DNA of 64,000 nucleotides from Boesenbergia rotunda (lineage: Eukaryota > Streptophyta > Magnoliopsida > Zingiberales > Zingiberaceae). The notes under the pieces are model-generated. The model saw only the letters and a list, made by a program, of their open reading frames with translations. It was not told the origin of the DNA and did no database searches. The DNA is taken from NCBI GenBank assembly GCA_024364735.1, contig JAGFNQ010007665.1:137508-201507 (forward strand), in the 5' to 3' direction. Positions 1 through 9,079 of this stretch are shown piece by piece. Both the position numbers and the translations under genes were made by a program. Each line of letters starts with the position of its first letter. Position 1 is the first letter of the stretch.

Positions 1-1743
1 AGAGTTAGTACGCAATGGAATAGTAAAGAACGAAAACAAACAGAGACTCGCGGGATTTATTTACTTGGTTCCCGACCCCCCTTGATTAGTACGTCCAAGG
101 CCTATGTACTCGGCGTGAGTCCACTATTGGTCTCCTTTCCGGAATTTCCAGAGGCAGAGAATACAGGTCTTATAGTTTATTACAAGTATAGAAGTATAAC
201 TTGAAATAAGACTTGTAAACAAAAAAGCAAACCGAATAGATTAGAAGATCCGGCCAATCTAAAGTCTGAAGTGCAGTACACTTCCTCTTGGAGCCTCCTT
301 GGTCGTAGAGCTTCAACTTTAGTGCTTTTGATTCACACAGAATGAGTTATCGGATGTTGGAATTCATGTTTTGGTTGAGGGGTTGAACCCCTTTATATAG
401 TGGTATCCAGGGCGCCCTATAGGCGGTCAAATCTGATCTGCAATCGCGGTCCACGCGCAGGGATAAACCCAGACATCCAGGGCGCCTGGGACCATCCCAA
501 GCGCCTGGAATGTAGGGCACCTGACCCTTGAGGGCGACCTGAAGCTTGGGGGCACCTGTATTAACACAGGCGCCCTGGAAGCTCCTCCCAGGTGCTATTT
601 CCCCAGCGCTTGCTCTTCTATCTTGCCTCCAACTCTAGGTACATACAAGACAATCTAACACAAGACAAATATACAGATAATCTTAGCCTTAAAGATTTAT
701 TCTGACTTTGGATTTCACTCGAAACCCTAGGTCAAACCAACGCCTAATGTTCCCTTTCCCGGGGAATGCGTCCTCACCTACTCCATACAGGAGATGTTGC
801 GTTTGCCAACCGGAACCTCCGGTTGGACTTTCTCGTAGCCTCCGAGAACCCAAATCTCAAGATGTCCGACCTCGACCCATCTCTACTTCTGTTCGCGATC
901 CCCGCTCGACTAAAGCTTTTGCCAAGCGGGACCTCCGGTTGGACTTTTGCTCGGCCTCCGAGAACTCGAATCTCGAGACGTCCGACCTCGACCTGTCTCT
1001 ACTTCTATCCAACAACCCTTGCTCGGCAAAGACTCCATTGCCCGATCTCCGACCAAGACTTACTGCTCAGTCCCTCGGACCAAGACTTCGTGCCCACCTT
1101 CACTCACGAGGGCTTAGTCTAAACTAGCTTCACTTGCTAGGATCCACTTCTCACCAACTTTTAGTGCCCAGCTTCACTCACTAGGACTTAGTCCAACCTA
1201 GATTCACTCACTAGGACCCAGCTTCACTCACCAGGACTTAGTCCAACCTAGCTTCACTTGCTAGGACCCAACTTCACTCACTAGGATTTAGTGTCCAGCT
1301 TCACTCACCAAGACTTAATCAAACCTAGCTTCACTCACTAGGATTTCTTCAACCTAGCTTCCCTTGCTAGGACCTGGCTTTACTCACTAGGATTTCTTCA
1401 ATCAGACTCACTTCTTTGCTAGTCATCATAATCCTGACTAGACTTTCTCAATCTTTAGATAAATGTAATTCCAAACCTCAAGTCTGGTTTGGTTTGATCC
1501 CTTGGTCAAACTGACCAACCTTGGGTTTTGGTTCACTCTGTCAAACATCAGATCCTGTTTGGCTAACCCTTTGTCAACCTGATCAAACCTTGGTTAACCC
1601 TACCAAACGTAAGGTCCTGTTTGGTTTAACCCTTGATCACTTTGACTAACCCTTATCTTGTCTAACATATATTACTAACTTAAGTATATTGTTAAACATC
1701 AAAACACTAGAGGATGACATCACTTATGCATCTTGCACCAACA
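1..1743 (-). repeat. Element H 3' LTR, cut by window edge
   Basis: Matches 5699-7398 almost base for base; position 1 corresponds to position 5699, so the first 94 bases are missing. On the minus strand U3 begins TGTTGGTGCAAG at 1743. Contains hairpin minisatellites (1130-1400), a segment with repeated CCGGTTGG-type inverted repeats (780-1090), GGCGCC motifs (408-570) and a TATA-like box at 391-399 (TATATAAAG on the minus strand). Open frames at 708-1127 and 766-1122 lie inside the LTR, differ between the two LTR copies and are not taken as genes. Confidence 0.9.
1130..1400. repeat. Hairpin minisatellite in H 3' LTR
   Basis: Repeating units of about 25-30 bases built on the inverted repeat CCTAGC / GCTAGG with loops such as TTCACTT, separated by AACCCA- or ACTTAGTCC-type linkers. 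Some units have lost one arm (ACTCACTAGG). The same array stands at 6775-7060 in the other LTR. Confidence 0.8.
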
Positions 1744-1758
1744 ATCTCCCCCATTATG
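1744..1758 (-). promoter_or_regulatory. Polypurine tract of element H
   Basis: Directly inside the 3' LTR. On the minus strand it reads CATAATGGGGGAGAT and is followed at once by the LTR start TGTTGG. This is the expected primer site for plus-strand DNA synthesis. Confidence 0.8.
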
Positions 1759-2140
1759 ATGTTTGACAATATCCTAAGTTAGGTTAGGTCTAAGGGTTAA
1801 TTCTAGGTTTAATCCTTGGGAGAAATCGAAAAAAAATCTAACTTAAGCTCCTCTCTCCCCCTTTGTCACACATCACAAAATTATGAAAAAAAATTGTACC
1901 AATAATGTGAATTGAAAAAAAAAATGTAATTTAAGCCTTTTTCCTTTTTCACGATAATTTCTCTCCTTTTTATTTTGAAAATACTTAAGATAATAATTTT
2001 TTGAAAGCATATATAATTTTTGAAAAAGAGATTTTCAAAAACTCTTCCCTCTTTTTGAGAAAAACTAAGTACTTGTTTTGTAAAGTATTAAAAAAATTGC
2101 ACCAACAATATGGAAAAATATATATATGTAAAAAAATTGA

Positions 2141-3155
2141 ACTTCCCTAAATCTGACAATAATCCTAGGAATCTTGTTGACCACAAGAAATTCCTATGTG
2201 TCTTAGGGGTTTTCCATAAATGTATATTTTAGAAAAATAATCAGTTTCTTGATTTGGTTTTCTTTTCCAGTCTGACACAATCCTAGGAAATCTTGTTAAC
2301 TACAAGAAAATTTTCCTAAGTGTCCTGGAAAATTTTCCAAACTCAAGATGAGATAAATTTTTAAAGACTTTGTTTAAAAGATGGAAAAATTTTCACAATA
2401 TATTTTTGAAGACTGAGAATATTATAAAAAAATATTTTTAAAAAGATAGTGTTTTGAAAAGAGAATATTATGTTTTCAAGATGATTTTGAAAAGATGGTG
2501 TATAATAATTTAGAAAATTTTAATAGTACTTTTAATTTGACCTCCCCCTAAACTTGACACAGTCCTAGGAAGATTGTTAACTACAAGTGATCTTCCTTTG
2601 AGTCTTAGGGTTTGATTCAAACGAAAAAAATTATCTAATAATTTTTCAAAAAAATTGTAAGAAAATAGAATCAATTTCTTTTGAGTAGGACTCCCCATAA
2701 ACCTGACACAATCTTAGGAATCCTTGAAGATCATAAAGGATAATTACTATGTGTCTTTAGAGTTCATCCAAATCAAAAGAGCAATTAGCACATTTTTTAA
2801 ATAAGTTTTAAAATAATATGATAGTATTTGAAGAAGTATTTTTGGAAAAATATTTTGAAGGACATAATAATTTTTGAAAAAATATTTTTCAGAAAGCATT
2901 TTGAAGACATAATAATTTTTTATAGAAACATATTTTGAATGATATAATAAGTTTTTGAAAAAATATTTTTGAAATGGATTTTGAAATGATGATGATTTTT
3001 AAGGCACAAAGTATTTTGAAAAGATATAAATTTTTAAAAAGAGTGAATTTTGAAAAATATTTTTTTTAAAAGAACAACAAAAAACTCCCCCTGAACCTGA
3101 CACCTTCTGGCTACCCTTGTTAACTACAAGGACCTCTACCTAAGTGGCTTAAGAG
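2141..3155 (-). repeat. Five diverged polypurine-plus-hairpin modules in H
   Basis: Modules at about 2141-2210, 2265-2330, 2541-2612, 2690-2765 and 3083-3155. On the plus strand most start with a CTCCCC-type pyrimidine run, then a CTGACAC-like word, then an inverted repeat around CTTGTTAACTACAAG, and end in a TTCCTATGTGTCTTAGG-like arm. The pyrimidine run is a polypurine tract on the element's coding strand. The arms differ between copies yet remain complementary (see findings). Between modules the sequence is simple A/T-rich DNA with recurring TTTTGAAAA words. Confidence 0.75.
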
Positions 3156-3381
3156 ACTTTAGTGTTGACCTAAAAGGTTTGTGTCTAAGCATTAGGTCAA
3201 ACAATTTTTGAAAAGATATATGATTTTTGAAAAAGTATTTATAGATAAGAAATCAAGTAAGCATGAAATTCATTAAAATATTATTATGTTTAAAGATTAT
3301 TTTGAAAAAATATTTTTAAGAAAATATCCTAAAGATTTTGAAAATATTTTGAAAAATATTTGTCAATTAATTAGTCCTTAA

Positions 3382-3448
3382 CATCTCACCCATTCTAAGT
3401 ATCGCAGTACAAGCAAGCACGGTTGCCTTATGGGTGTATTGTGAGATG
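3382..3448. repeat. Inverted repeat CATCTCAC / GTGAGATG in H
   Basis: Perfect 8-base arms at 3382-3389 and 3441-3448, 51 bases apart. The same arms occur in element B at 34153-34160 and 34207-34214. Function unknown. Confidence 0.6.
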
Positions 3449-3539
3449 CTTGAATAATTTTTCTCAATTTATTTATAGACTGGTTAACCTTGAGTTAGGT
3501 TCGAGTTTAATCAACTAGTAGCTTAAAAGAATTTTTATT

Positions 3540-3800
3540 AATTGGCTTTCAGGTCTTGGCGAGGCACAGAGGCCTTCTTTGGCCGTAGCCTTATTAGATC
3601 ATCAACCCTTTCCTTAGACAAAGCCTTCTAAAGAAAGAATGCTTTTAATTTACTTTTTGAAAAAACTCTGGTCTAACTAGTCTAGGATGTGGTGAGGTAG
3701 CTTCGGCTAGTTCCACTTGGCTAGGCCAAGCTTCCCTAATGTACTATCATCTCGCCCCGCCCTGGTACTAGGTTAGGCAAGTATCAACCATTCTTTTTCC
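3540..3800. repeat. Conserved non-coding block shared by H and F
   Basis: Closely matches 62345-62640 in element F, including the word GGCGAGGCACAGAGGCCTTC and the later word GAGGTAGCTTCGGCTAGTT. No convincing protein frame runs through both copies. In both elements it lies on the 3' side of the gag-type frame in element orientation. Confidence 0.75.
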
Positions 3801-4079
3801 TATCTAACCGTTCTAAATTAAGAAGGAAAAGTAAACTAGCATGTATGTCATGACAGATATATATAAGAAAAATAGCGAATGTATGTACATGACATTTATG
3901 CATGAGTCAATCAAGTCAAAATATTTTATTAGGTTTCTAATAATGTATCAAATTCTCGATTTGATACAAACCGTGTGAACCCGCAAATATGTCAACCCAC
4001 TTTGACATATTTATTGTTATTTTAGTTGGATGTTTCGATTGAGTAGGATTTTATTTAGTTTCATAATCGAAGGTAATTC

Positions 4080-4520
4080 ATTGAATTTTAGTTCATGATT
4101 TTTGTTGAATTAAGGATTGAATTGTTAATTAAGAATAATGATTTCAAGTTATAGAATTAATTGCAAATTAATTAGAGTTTAAATTATTATGGATTAATTA
4201 AAGTTGAAGTTATTTAAGAATTAATTAAGGTTTAATTTTAAGGTTTAATAATTTAAGAATTAACTAAGATTTAAAATTATTATGAATTAATTAGAATTAA
4301 AATTATTAATAATTAATTAGAATTAAAATTATTAAGAATTTATTAAAATTAAAATTATTAAGAATTAATTTAAATTAAATTGTGAATGATTAATTAATGG
4401 TTAAATTATTAAGAATTATTTTGGATTAAATTGTTAAGGATTAATTAGAGGTTAAATTATTAAGAATTAATTAGACTTAAAATTATTGCGAATTAATTTA
4501 TTAAAGTTGTTAAGAATTTT
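4080..4520. repeat. AT-rich short tandem repeats
   Basis: Diverged tandem units of the kind GAATTAATTAGAATTAAAATTATTAA. Low complexity, no coding potential seen. It lies just 3' (element orientation) of the acidic reading frame. Confidence 0.7.
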
Positions 4521-4621
4521 GTGTCTAGTTGCATCATTTCCATTAATTCAACAATTTCTGATTCATCTAATATTTCTATTGAATTTAAGTTTTTAATTTT
4601 GTTTAACACTTTTATTTTATT

Positions 4622-5500
4622 TTATTTCTTGTAAGCCCTATTAAACATAGTTTTAATTCTATTAAATTCCTCTTCATCTTCAGTATCGTATTCATCTTCA
4701 ACCTCAGGGTTAAATTTAGAATTTAAAATTTCTTTATTATCCTCACAATAGGTGGAATAATTTTCAGGGTTACTTATTAAGGTTGTAGCATTATATTCAA
4801 AATCAGTAAAATTAACTAAGGGTTGACTTTCATCCTTAACATTATCTTCAGAATTGGATTGTATATTAATTTCAGAGATATTATTATCTTCAAAATTATT
4901 TGAATTATTATCAATTAATGTTCCATCATTATCTTCAAGAATATTAATTAGGTTTTTATCAGAATTCTCAGAAAGATTATTAGTGACAATTTCGGAATTA
5001 TCCTCAGAATTATCATAATTATCAGAATTATTACTAATTAAGGCATTATTATCATCCTTAACATTATTATTAATTTCGAAAATCATAGTATTAATATTAA
5101 AGATTAAAGAATTTATATTCATTTTTTTAATATTATTCACATTTGATAAATTGTCTTGTAATAAATTAAGTTGGTTATGCAAAAAATCTAATTTATCAGA
5201 AAAATTTTCAGTAATACCTAAATTATCAGCATGCTTGAAAAACTATGCAGGAATTTCAGAAATTTGAAAATTATTGCAATAATTAATTTTTTGTACCTTG
5301 ATTAGACACTGGTTCTTGTAGTGTTCGTGCTTTTGACATCTGAAGCACTGGATATGACTCTTATCCCTTCGGACTCCTGGCGCTGGTACCTCCTTTGCCG
5401 TCGGTGGTGACGATCGAGTCATATGAGTAGGACACTGGTTTCTATATAGTACTCTCTCCCTGCACTTAAAATATATTATATGAAATTTAAATACTGACAT
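4622..5500 (-). pseudogene. Broken gag-like frame: CCHC zinc knuckle and Asn/Asp/Glu-rich tail
   Basis: One minus-strand frame from 5500 to 4622, interrupted by an in-frame TAG at 5243-5245. The first 85 codons hold an intact CX2CX4HX4C zinc knuckle (CFRCQKHEHYKNQC) and, before it, a similar segment (YFKCRERVLYRNQC) in which the first Cys and the His are lost, so two knuckles probably existed. After the stop about 200 codons are rich in Asn, Asp, Glu and Ser with few hydrophobic stretches, ending RAYKK. Zinc knuckles bind nucleic acid in retroelement Gag. There is only about 90 bases between this frame and the PBS, so the usual Gag N-terminal region is absent. The acidic tail could instead be fortuitously open AT-rich DNA, but its shared frame with the knuckle argues for real coding history. 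Confidence 0.6.
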
Positions 5501-5589
5501 TATTAAAAATGTACCTGATTCACCCCTGGCTCCTCCTCGATTCCTAGCTTCTTTGCTCCGTCGGCTGTTAGTCCAGTGAAGAGCTTCCA

Positions 5590-5602
5590 GACTCTGATAC
5601 CA
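5590..5602 (-). promoter_or_regulatory. Primer-binding site of element H
   Basis: Minus strand TGGTATCAGAGTC, two bases inside the 5' LTR end; one base different from the initiator-Met tRNA complement TGGTATCAGAGCC used by most plant copia elements. It fixes the element's orientation. Confidence 0.9.
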
Positions 5603-6088
5603 CTTGTATGATCGATGTCGTCGATAGAGGGGGGGAGGGGTGAATATCGACTTGAAAATTTTCTTCAGAAAACTCGTCGTTCGTTTGTTCTAGTCAAAGA
5701 GTTAGTACACAGCGGAATAGTAAAGAACGAAAACAAACAGAGACTCGCGGTATTTATTTACTTGGTTCGCGACCCTCCTGGGCCAGTACGTCCAAGGCCT
5801 ATGTACTCGGTGTGAGTCCACTATTGGTCTCCATTCCGAAATTTTCGGAGGCGGAGAATACTGGTCTTACAGTTTAATTACAAGTATAGAAGTATAACTT
5901 GAAATAAGACTTGTAAACAAAAAGGCAAACCGAACAGAAATAGAAGATCCGGCCAATCCGGAAGTCCGAAGTGTACACTTCCTCCTAGAGCCTCCTTGGT
6001 CACAGAGCTTCATCATTAGTGTTTTTTCTTCGCACAGAATGAGTTATCGGATGTTGGAAATCATGTTTTGTGTTAAGGGGTCGAACCA

Positions 6089-6290
6089 CTTTATATAGTG
6101 GTATCCAGGGCGCCCTAAAGCCTCTGAGGAGCCCTATAGGCGGTCAAATCTGATCTGCAATCGCGGTCTTCGCGCAGGGATAAACCTAGCCATATGGGGT
6201 CCTGGGACCATCCCAGGTGCCTGGGATCTAGGGCGCCTGACCCTTGAGGGAGCCCTAAAGCTTGGGGGCACCTGTATTAACACAGGCGCC
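6089..6290 (-). promoter_or_regulatory. H LTR promoter: TATA box with upstream GGCGCC motifs
   Basis: TATATAAAG on the minus strand at 6089-6097. Immediately upstream (higher coordinates) GGGCGCC or GGCGCCC occurs at about 6109, 6232 and 6284. The 3' LTR has the same layout (TATA 391-399, motifs 408-570). Promoter role inferred from position in the LTR. Confidence 0.65.
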
Positions 6291-6774
6291 CTGGAAGCTC
6301 CTCCCAGGTGTTATTTCCCCTGTGTTTGCTCTTCTGTCTTGTCTCCAACTCCAGGTACCTACAAGACAATCAAACACAAGACAAATATACAGATAATCTT
6401 AGCCTTAAAGATTGGTTCTGACTTTGGATTTCACCCAAAAACCTAGGTCGAACCGACGCCTAATGTTCCCTTTCCCGGGGAACGCGTCCTCACCTACTCC
6501 ATACAAGAGAAGTTGCGTTTGCCAACCAGAACCTCCGTTAGACTTTTGCTTAGCCTCCGAGAACCCAAATCTTGAGATGTCCAACCTCGACCCATCTCTA
6601 CTTTTGTTCGCGATCCCTGCTCGACAAAGCTTTTGCCAAGCGGGATCAGCTCGACTAAGTTTTTGCCAAGCGGGACCCATCTCTACTCCATTTCCCGATC
6701 CTCGACCAGGACTTACTGCTTTGTCCCCCGGTCCAAGACTTCGTGCCCAGATTCACTCTCCAAGGCTTATTCCA

Positions 6775-7060
6775 ACCTAGCTTCACTTGCTATGACCCAA
6801 CTTCTCACCAACTTTTAGTGCCCAGCATCACTCACCAGGACTTAGTCCACCCTAGATTCACTCACTAGGACCCAGCTTCACTCACCAAGACTTAGTCCAA
6901 CCTAGCTTCACTTGCTAGGACCCAACTTCACTCACTAGGATTTAGTGCCCAGCTTCACTCACCAGGACTTAATCAAACATAGCTCCACTCACTAGGATTT
7001 CTTCAACCTAGCTTCCCTTGCTAGGACCCGGCTTCACTCACTAGGATTTCTTCAATCAGA
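6775..7060. repeat. Hairpin minisatellite in H 5' LTR
   Basis: Counterpart of 1130-1400: units with CCTAGC / GCTAGG arms and TTCACTT-like loops. Confidence 0.8.
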
Positions 7061-7398
7061 ATCACTTCTTTGCTAGTCATCATAATCCTGACTAGACTTC
7101 CTCAATCTCTAGATAAATGTAATTCCAAACCTCAAGTCCGGTTTGGTTTGATCCCTTAGTCAAATTGACCAACCCTGGGTTTTGGTTCACTCTACCAACA
7201 CATTAGATCCTGTTTGGCTAATCCTTTGTCAACCTAATCAAACCTGGGTTAACCCTACCAAACATAAGGTCCTATTTGGTTTAACCCTTGATCACTTTGA
7301 CTAACCCTTATCTTGTCTAACATATATTACTAACTTAAGTATATTGTTAAACATCGAAACACTACAGGAAGACATCACTGAAGCATCTTGCACCAACA

Positions 7399-7953
7399 TT
7401 TAATACTTATTACATTTAGTCCATTATGCATGTATACTAACCTTGTTTTGTAGGGTACATTTAGTCCATACTCGAAACATCAATTGCTTCTACATTAATC
7501 AAGCTCACGCACTCAACCAGCTACTTCCTCATCTTCTTGCTACGACCCCGCTTCAACAAGACTATGTTCGACCACTACCGGAAGATCTACGCCAACACAC
7601 TAACCGATTCAGATTCTACTTTAGTGTTGGTAACATGTTCTTTTTCCTGTATCTAATTTATATCAAGTAGGAAGTGTAAGGTTGTTACACTTCCTATTTA
7701 TTTCTTTTACTCGATCACACTACCGGGATTTTACCGATAGAGCATTTTTAGTGGATTGCCCATTGGAAAGGCCCAAGGGACCTGGGCCTTCGAGCAGGAG
7801 TCGCCAAATATTTGAACAAAGTAAAATTGACCTGTGTTCGAATTTTCTATTTTTATCTTTTACATTCGCTGTGCACACACCCTATCTAATTCAAAAGCAA
7901 AATTTTAAAGTCACGTGATTCAACCCCCTCCCCCCACGTGCAACGGTCCTACA
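7399..7953 (+). repeat. Fragment J: 3' part of another Sirevirus-type LTR
   Basis: Not part of H. It ends in a C-rich run (ATTCAACCCCCTCCCCCC) and TCCTACA, then two bases and a PBS-like word, which is how many Sirevirus-type LTRs end. It also carries the GGGCCTTCGAGCAGGAGTCGCC-type segment known from such LTRs. The LTR start is missing, either replaced by H or lying left of the window. Confidence 0.6.
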
Positions 7954-7955
7954 AG

Positions 7956-7968
7956 TAGTATCAGAGCC
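7956..7968 (+). promoter_or_regulatory. Primer-binding site of fragment J
   Basis: TAGTATCAGAGCC, 12 of 13 bases of the initiator-Met tRNA complement. Element E begins five bases later, so J was interrupted right after its PBS. Confidence 0.7.
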
Positions 7969-7973
7969 ATGTT

Positions 7974-9079
7974 TGTTAAATATCCAATTTTTAGGGGCTA
8001 AATAGAAAAAATTCATAATTATGGACTTAGTTGGAATTTACTGAAGTTGGAGGGCTTATTCGCAAAAAGCCAAACCTATTAATCTTAGCCCTAAATTGCT
8101 ATTCCGAATCAGTTTTCTTTTTCTGTTTCTTCCCTGCCCGACGCCGCCCCGAACGCAGCGAGTTGCCCGCCGCTCGAAACCGCCGCAACTCCTCCGACTT
8201 CTTCTCCTTCCCTTCTTCTTAATCTTCTGTCTTCTCTGGTGTACCCTAGCCGAAGTCGCTGCCGACCCTCTCCTTCGCTCTTCCTATCATCGCAGGATCG
8301 ACACCGATTTGCCCGAGCGTGCGACCGTCGACGAGATGACATCACAGTTGCCGCATCAGCACCCCTTGCAATTGGGTTAGTCTTTACCGGCCATCCATCG
8401 TCGGTATGTGCTATTCCATGGCCGATTTCTTTGATCTATTCCTTCATGTTTCCTCTAGTAACGTTGTTGTCATTACCCGAACTAGGGCCACCCGATTTCG
8501 TAATAGAGCAAGATCCGCCCTAGGTCAGCAAGTTTGGATCTAAGAATTTGGGGATGCCCTTCACCGATTACCTATAGTATACGTTTCTCGCATCACCAAT
8601 CGCAGTGGACTCGGATCTGAGTTAGGAAGCTATCACCGACACCAATAAGGTAATTATTGTGAGGAGCTTATTACTATTCTCAAGATCAGATCATTAGATC
8701 CAGTCTGTAGTAGAGGTGTGCTAGGTGTTGTTTGGATTTCATTGTCGCAGTTCTGTGTTTGAAAGGTGTGCTTTCATATGGGTTTAATGGATTACTGATG
8801 ATTATGCCATTAACATGATTAAAATCTACTGTCATATATTCATAGGGTTGATAGACGTAGTGATGTCTAGATCTATGGTCTAATTGATGAAACTATATGA
8901 TTAAAGAAGTTTTAATTAGGGTTAAATTATAGGTATGTTTAGTACAGTTTAATTATTCTAAATTGCTTATATAAATAACTAAACTTCGTTCTAGATATAA
9001 GGATTTATCGTTGTGCTCGTAATGAGTTTTAGTTAAAATGTTCTTTGTTGCGATAGTTAAAACTATGCCTATTATACAG
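7974..9079 (+). repeat. Element E 5' LTR, first part
   Basis: Starts TGTTAAATATCC after ATGTT. Contains a GC-rich stretch (8120-8400) with short frames on both strands that are not conserved in frame in 25063-25500. Ends at TACAG, the target of element A. Confidence 0.75.

Larger units (their letters stand above)
1..7398 (-). mobile_element. Element H: pol-less Sirevirus-like LTR retrotransposon
   Basis: Two long near-identical blocks (1-1743 and 5605-7398) in the same orientation flank a 3.86 kb internal part. Read on the minus strand the order is 5' LTR (5605-7398), primer-binding site (5590-5602), a broken gag-type reading frame (4622-5500), AT-rich sequence, repeated polypurine-type modules and the 3' LTR. 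LTR ends are TG...CA. No protease, integrase, reverse transcriptase or RNase H frame is visible, so the element must depend on others. About 94 bases of the left LTR lie outside the window, so the TSD cannot be checked; the five bases after the right LTR are TTTAA. Sirevirus affinity is inferred from the LTR layout, multiple polypurine tracts and the LTR end close to the PBS. Confidence 0.85.
5605..7398 (-). repeat. Element H 5' LTR
   Basis: 1794 bases, plus-strand boundaries TGTATGATCG and CTTGCACCAACA, so TG...CA. U3 (high coordinates) holds hairpin minisatellites at 6775-7060; then come GGCGCC motifs at about 6107-6290 and a TATA box at 6089-6097. Short open frames at 5615-5815, 6405-6680, 6412-6780 and 6633-6818 are LTR noise. 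Confidence 0.9.

Noticed and set aside
4080..4520. AT-rich tandem DNA as a replication origin or scaffold attachment site
   Set aside because: Only base composition supports it; it is inside a retrotransposon and no specific motif is seen.
8031..8523. Short frames in the GC-rich part of the E LTR as a host gene exon
   Set aside because: Frames differ in the sister copy at 25120-25464 through small indels, and no domain is recognised.
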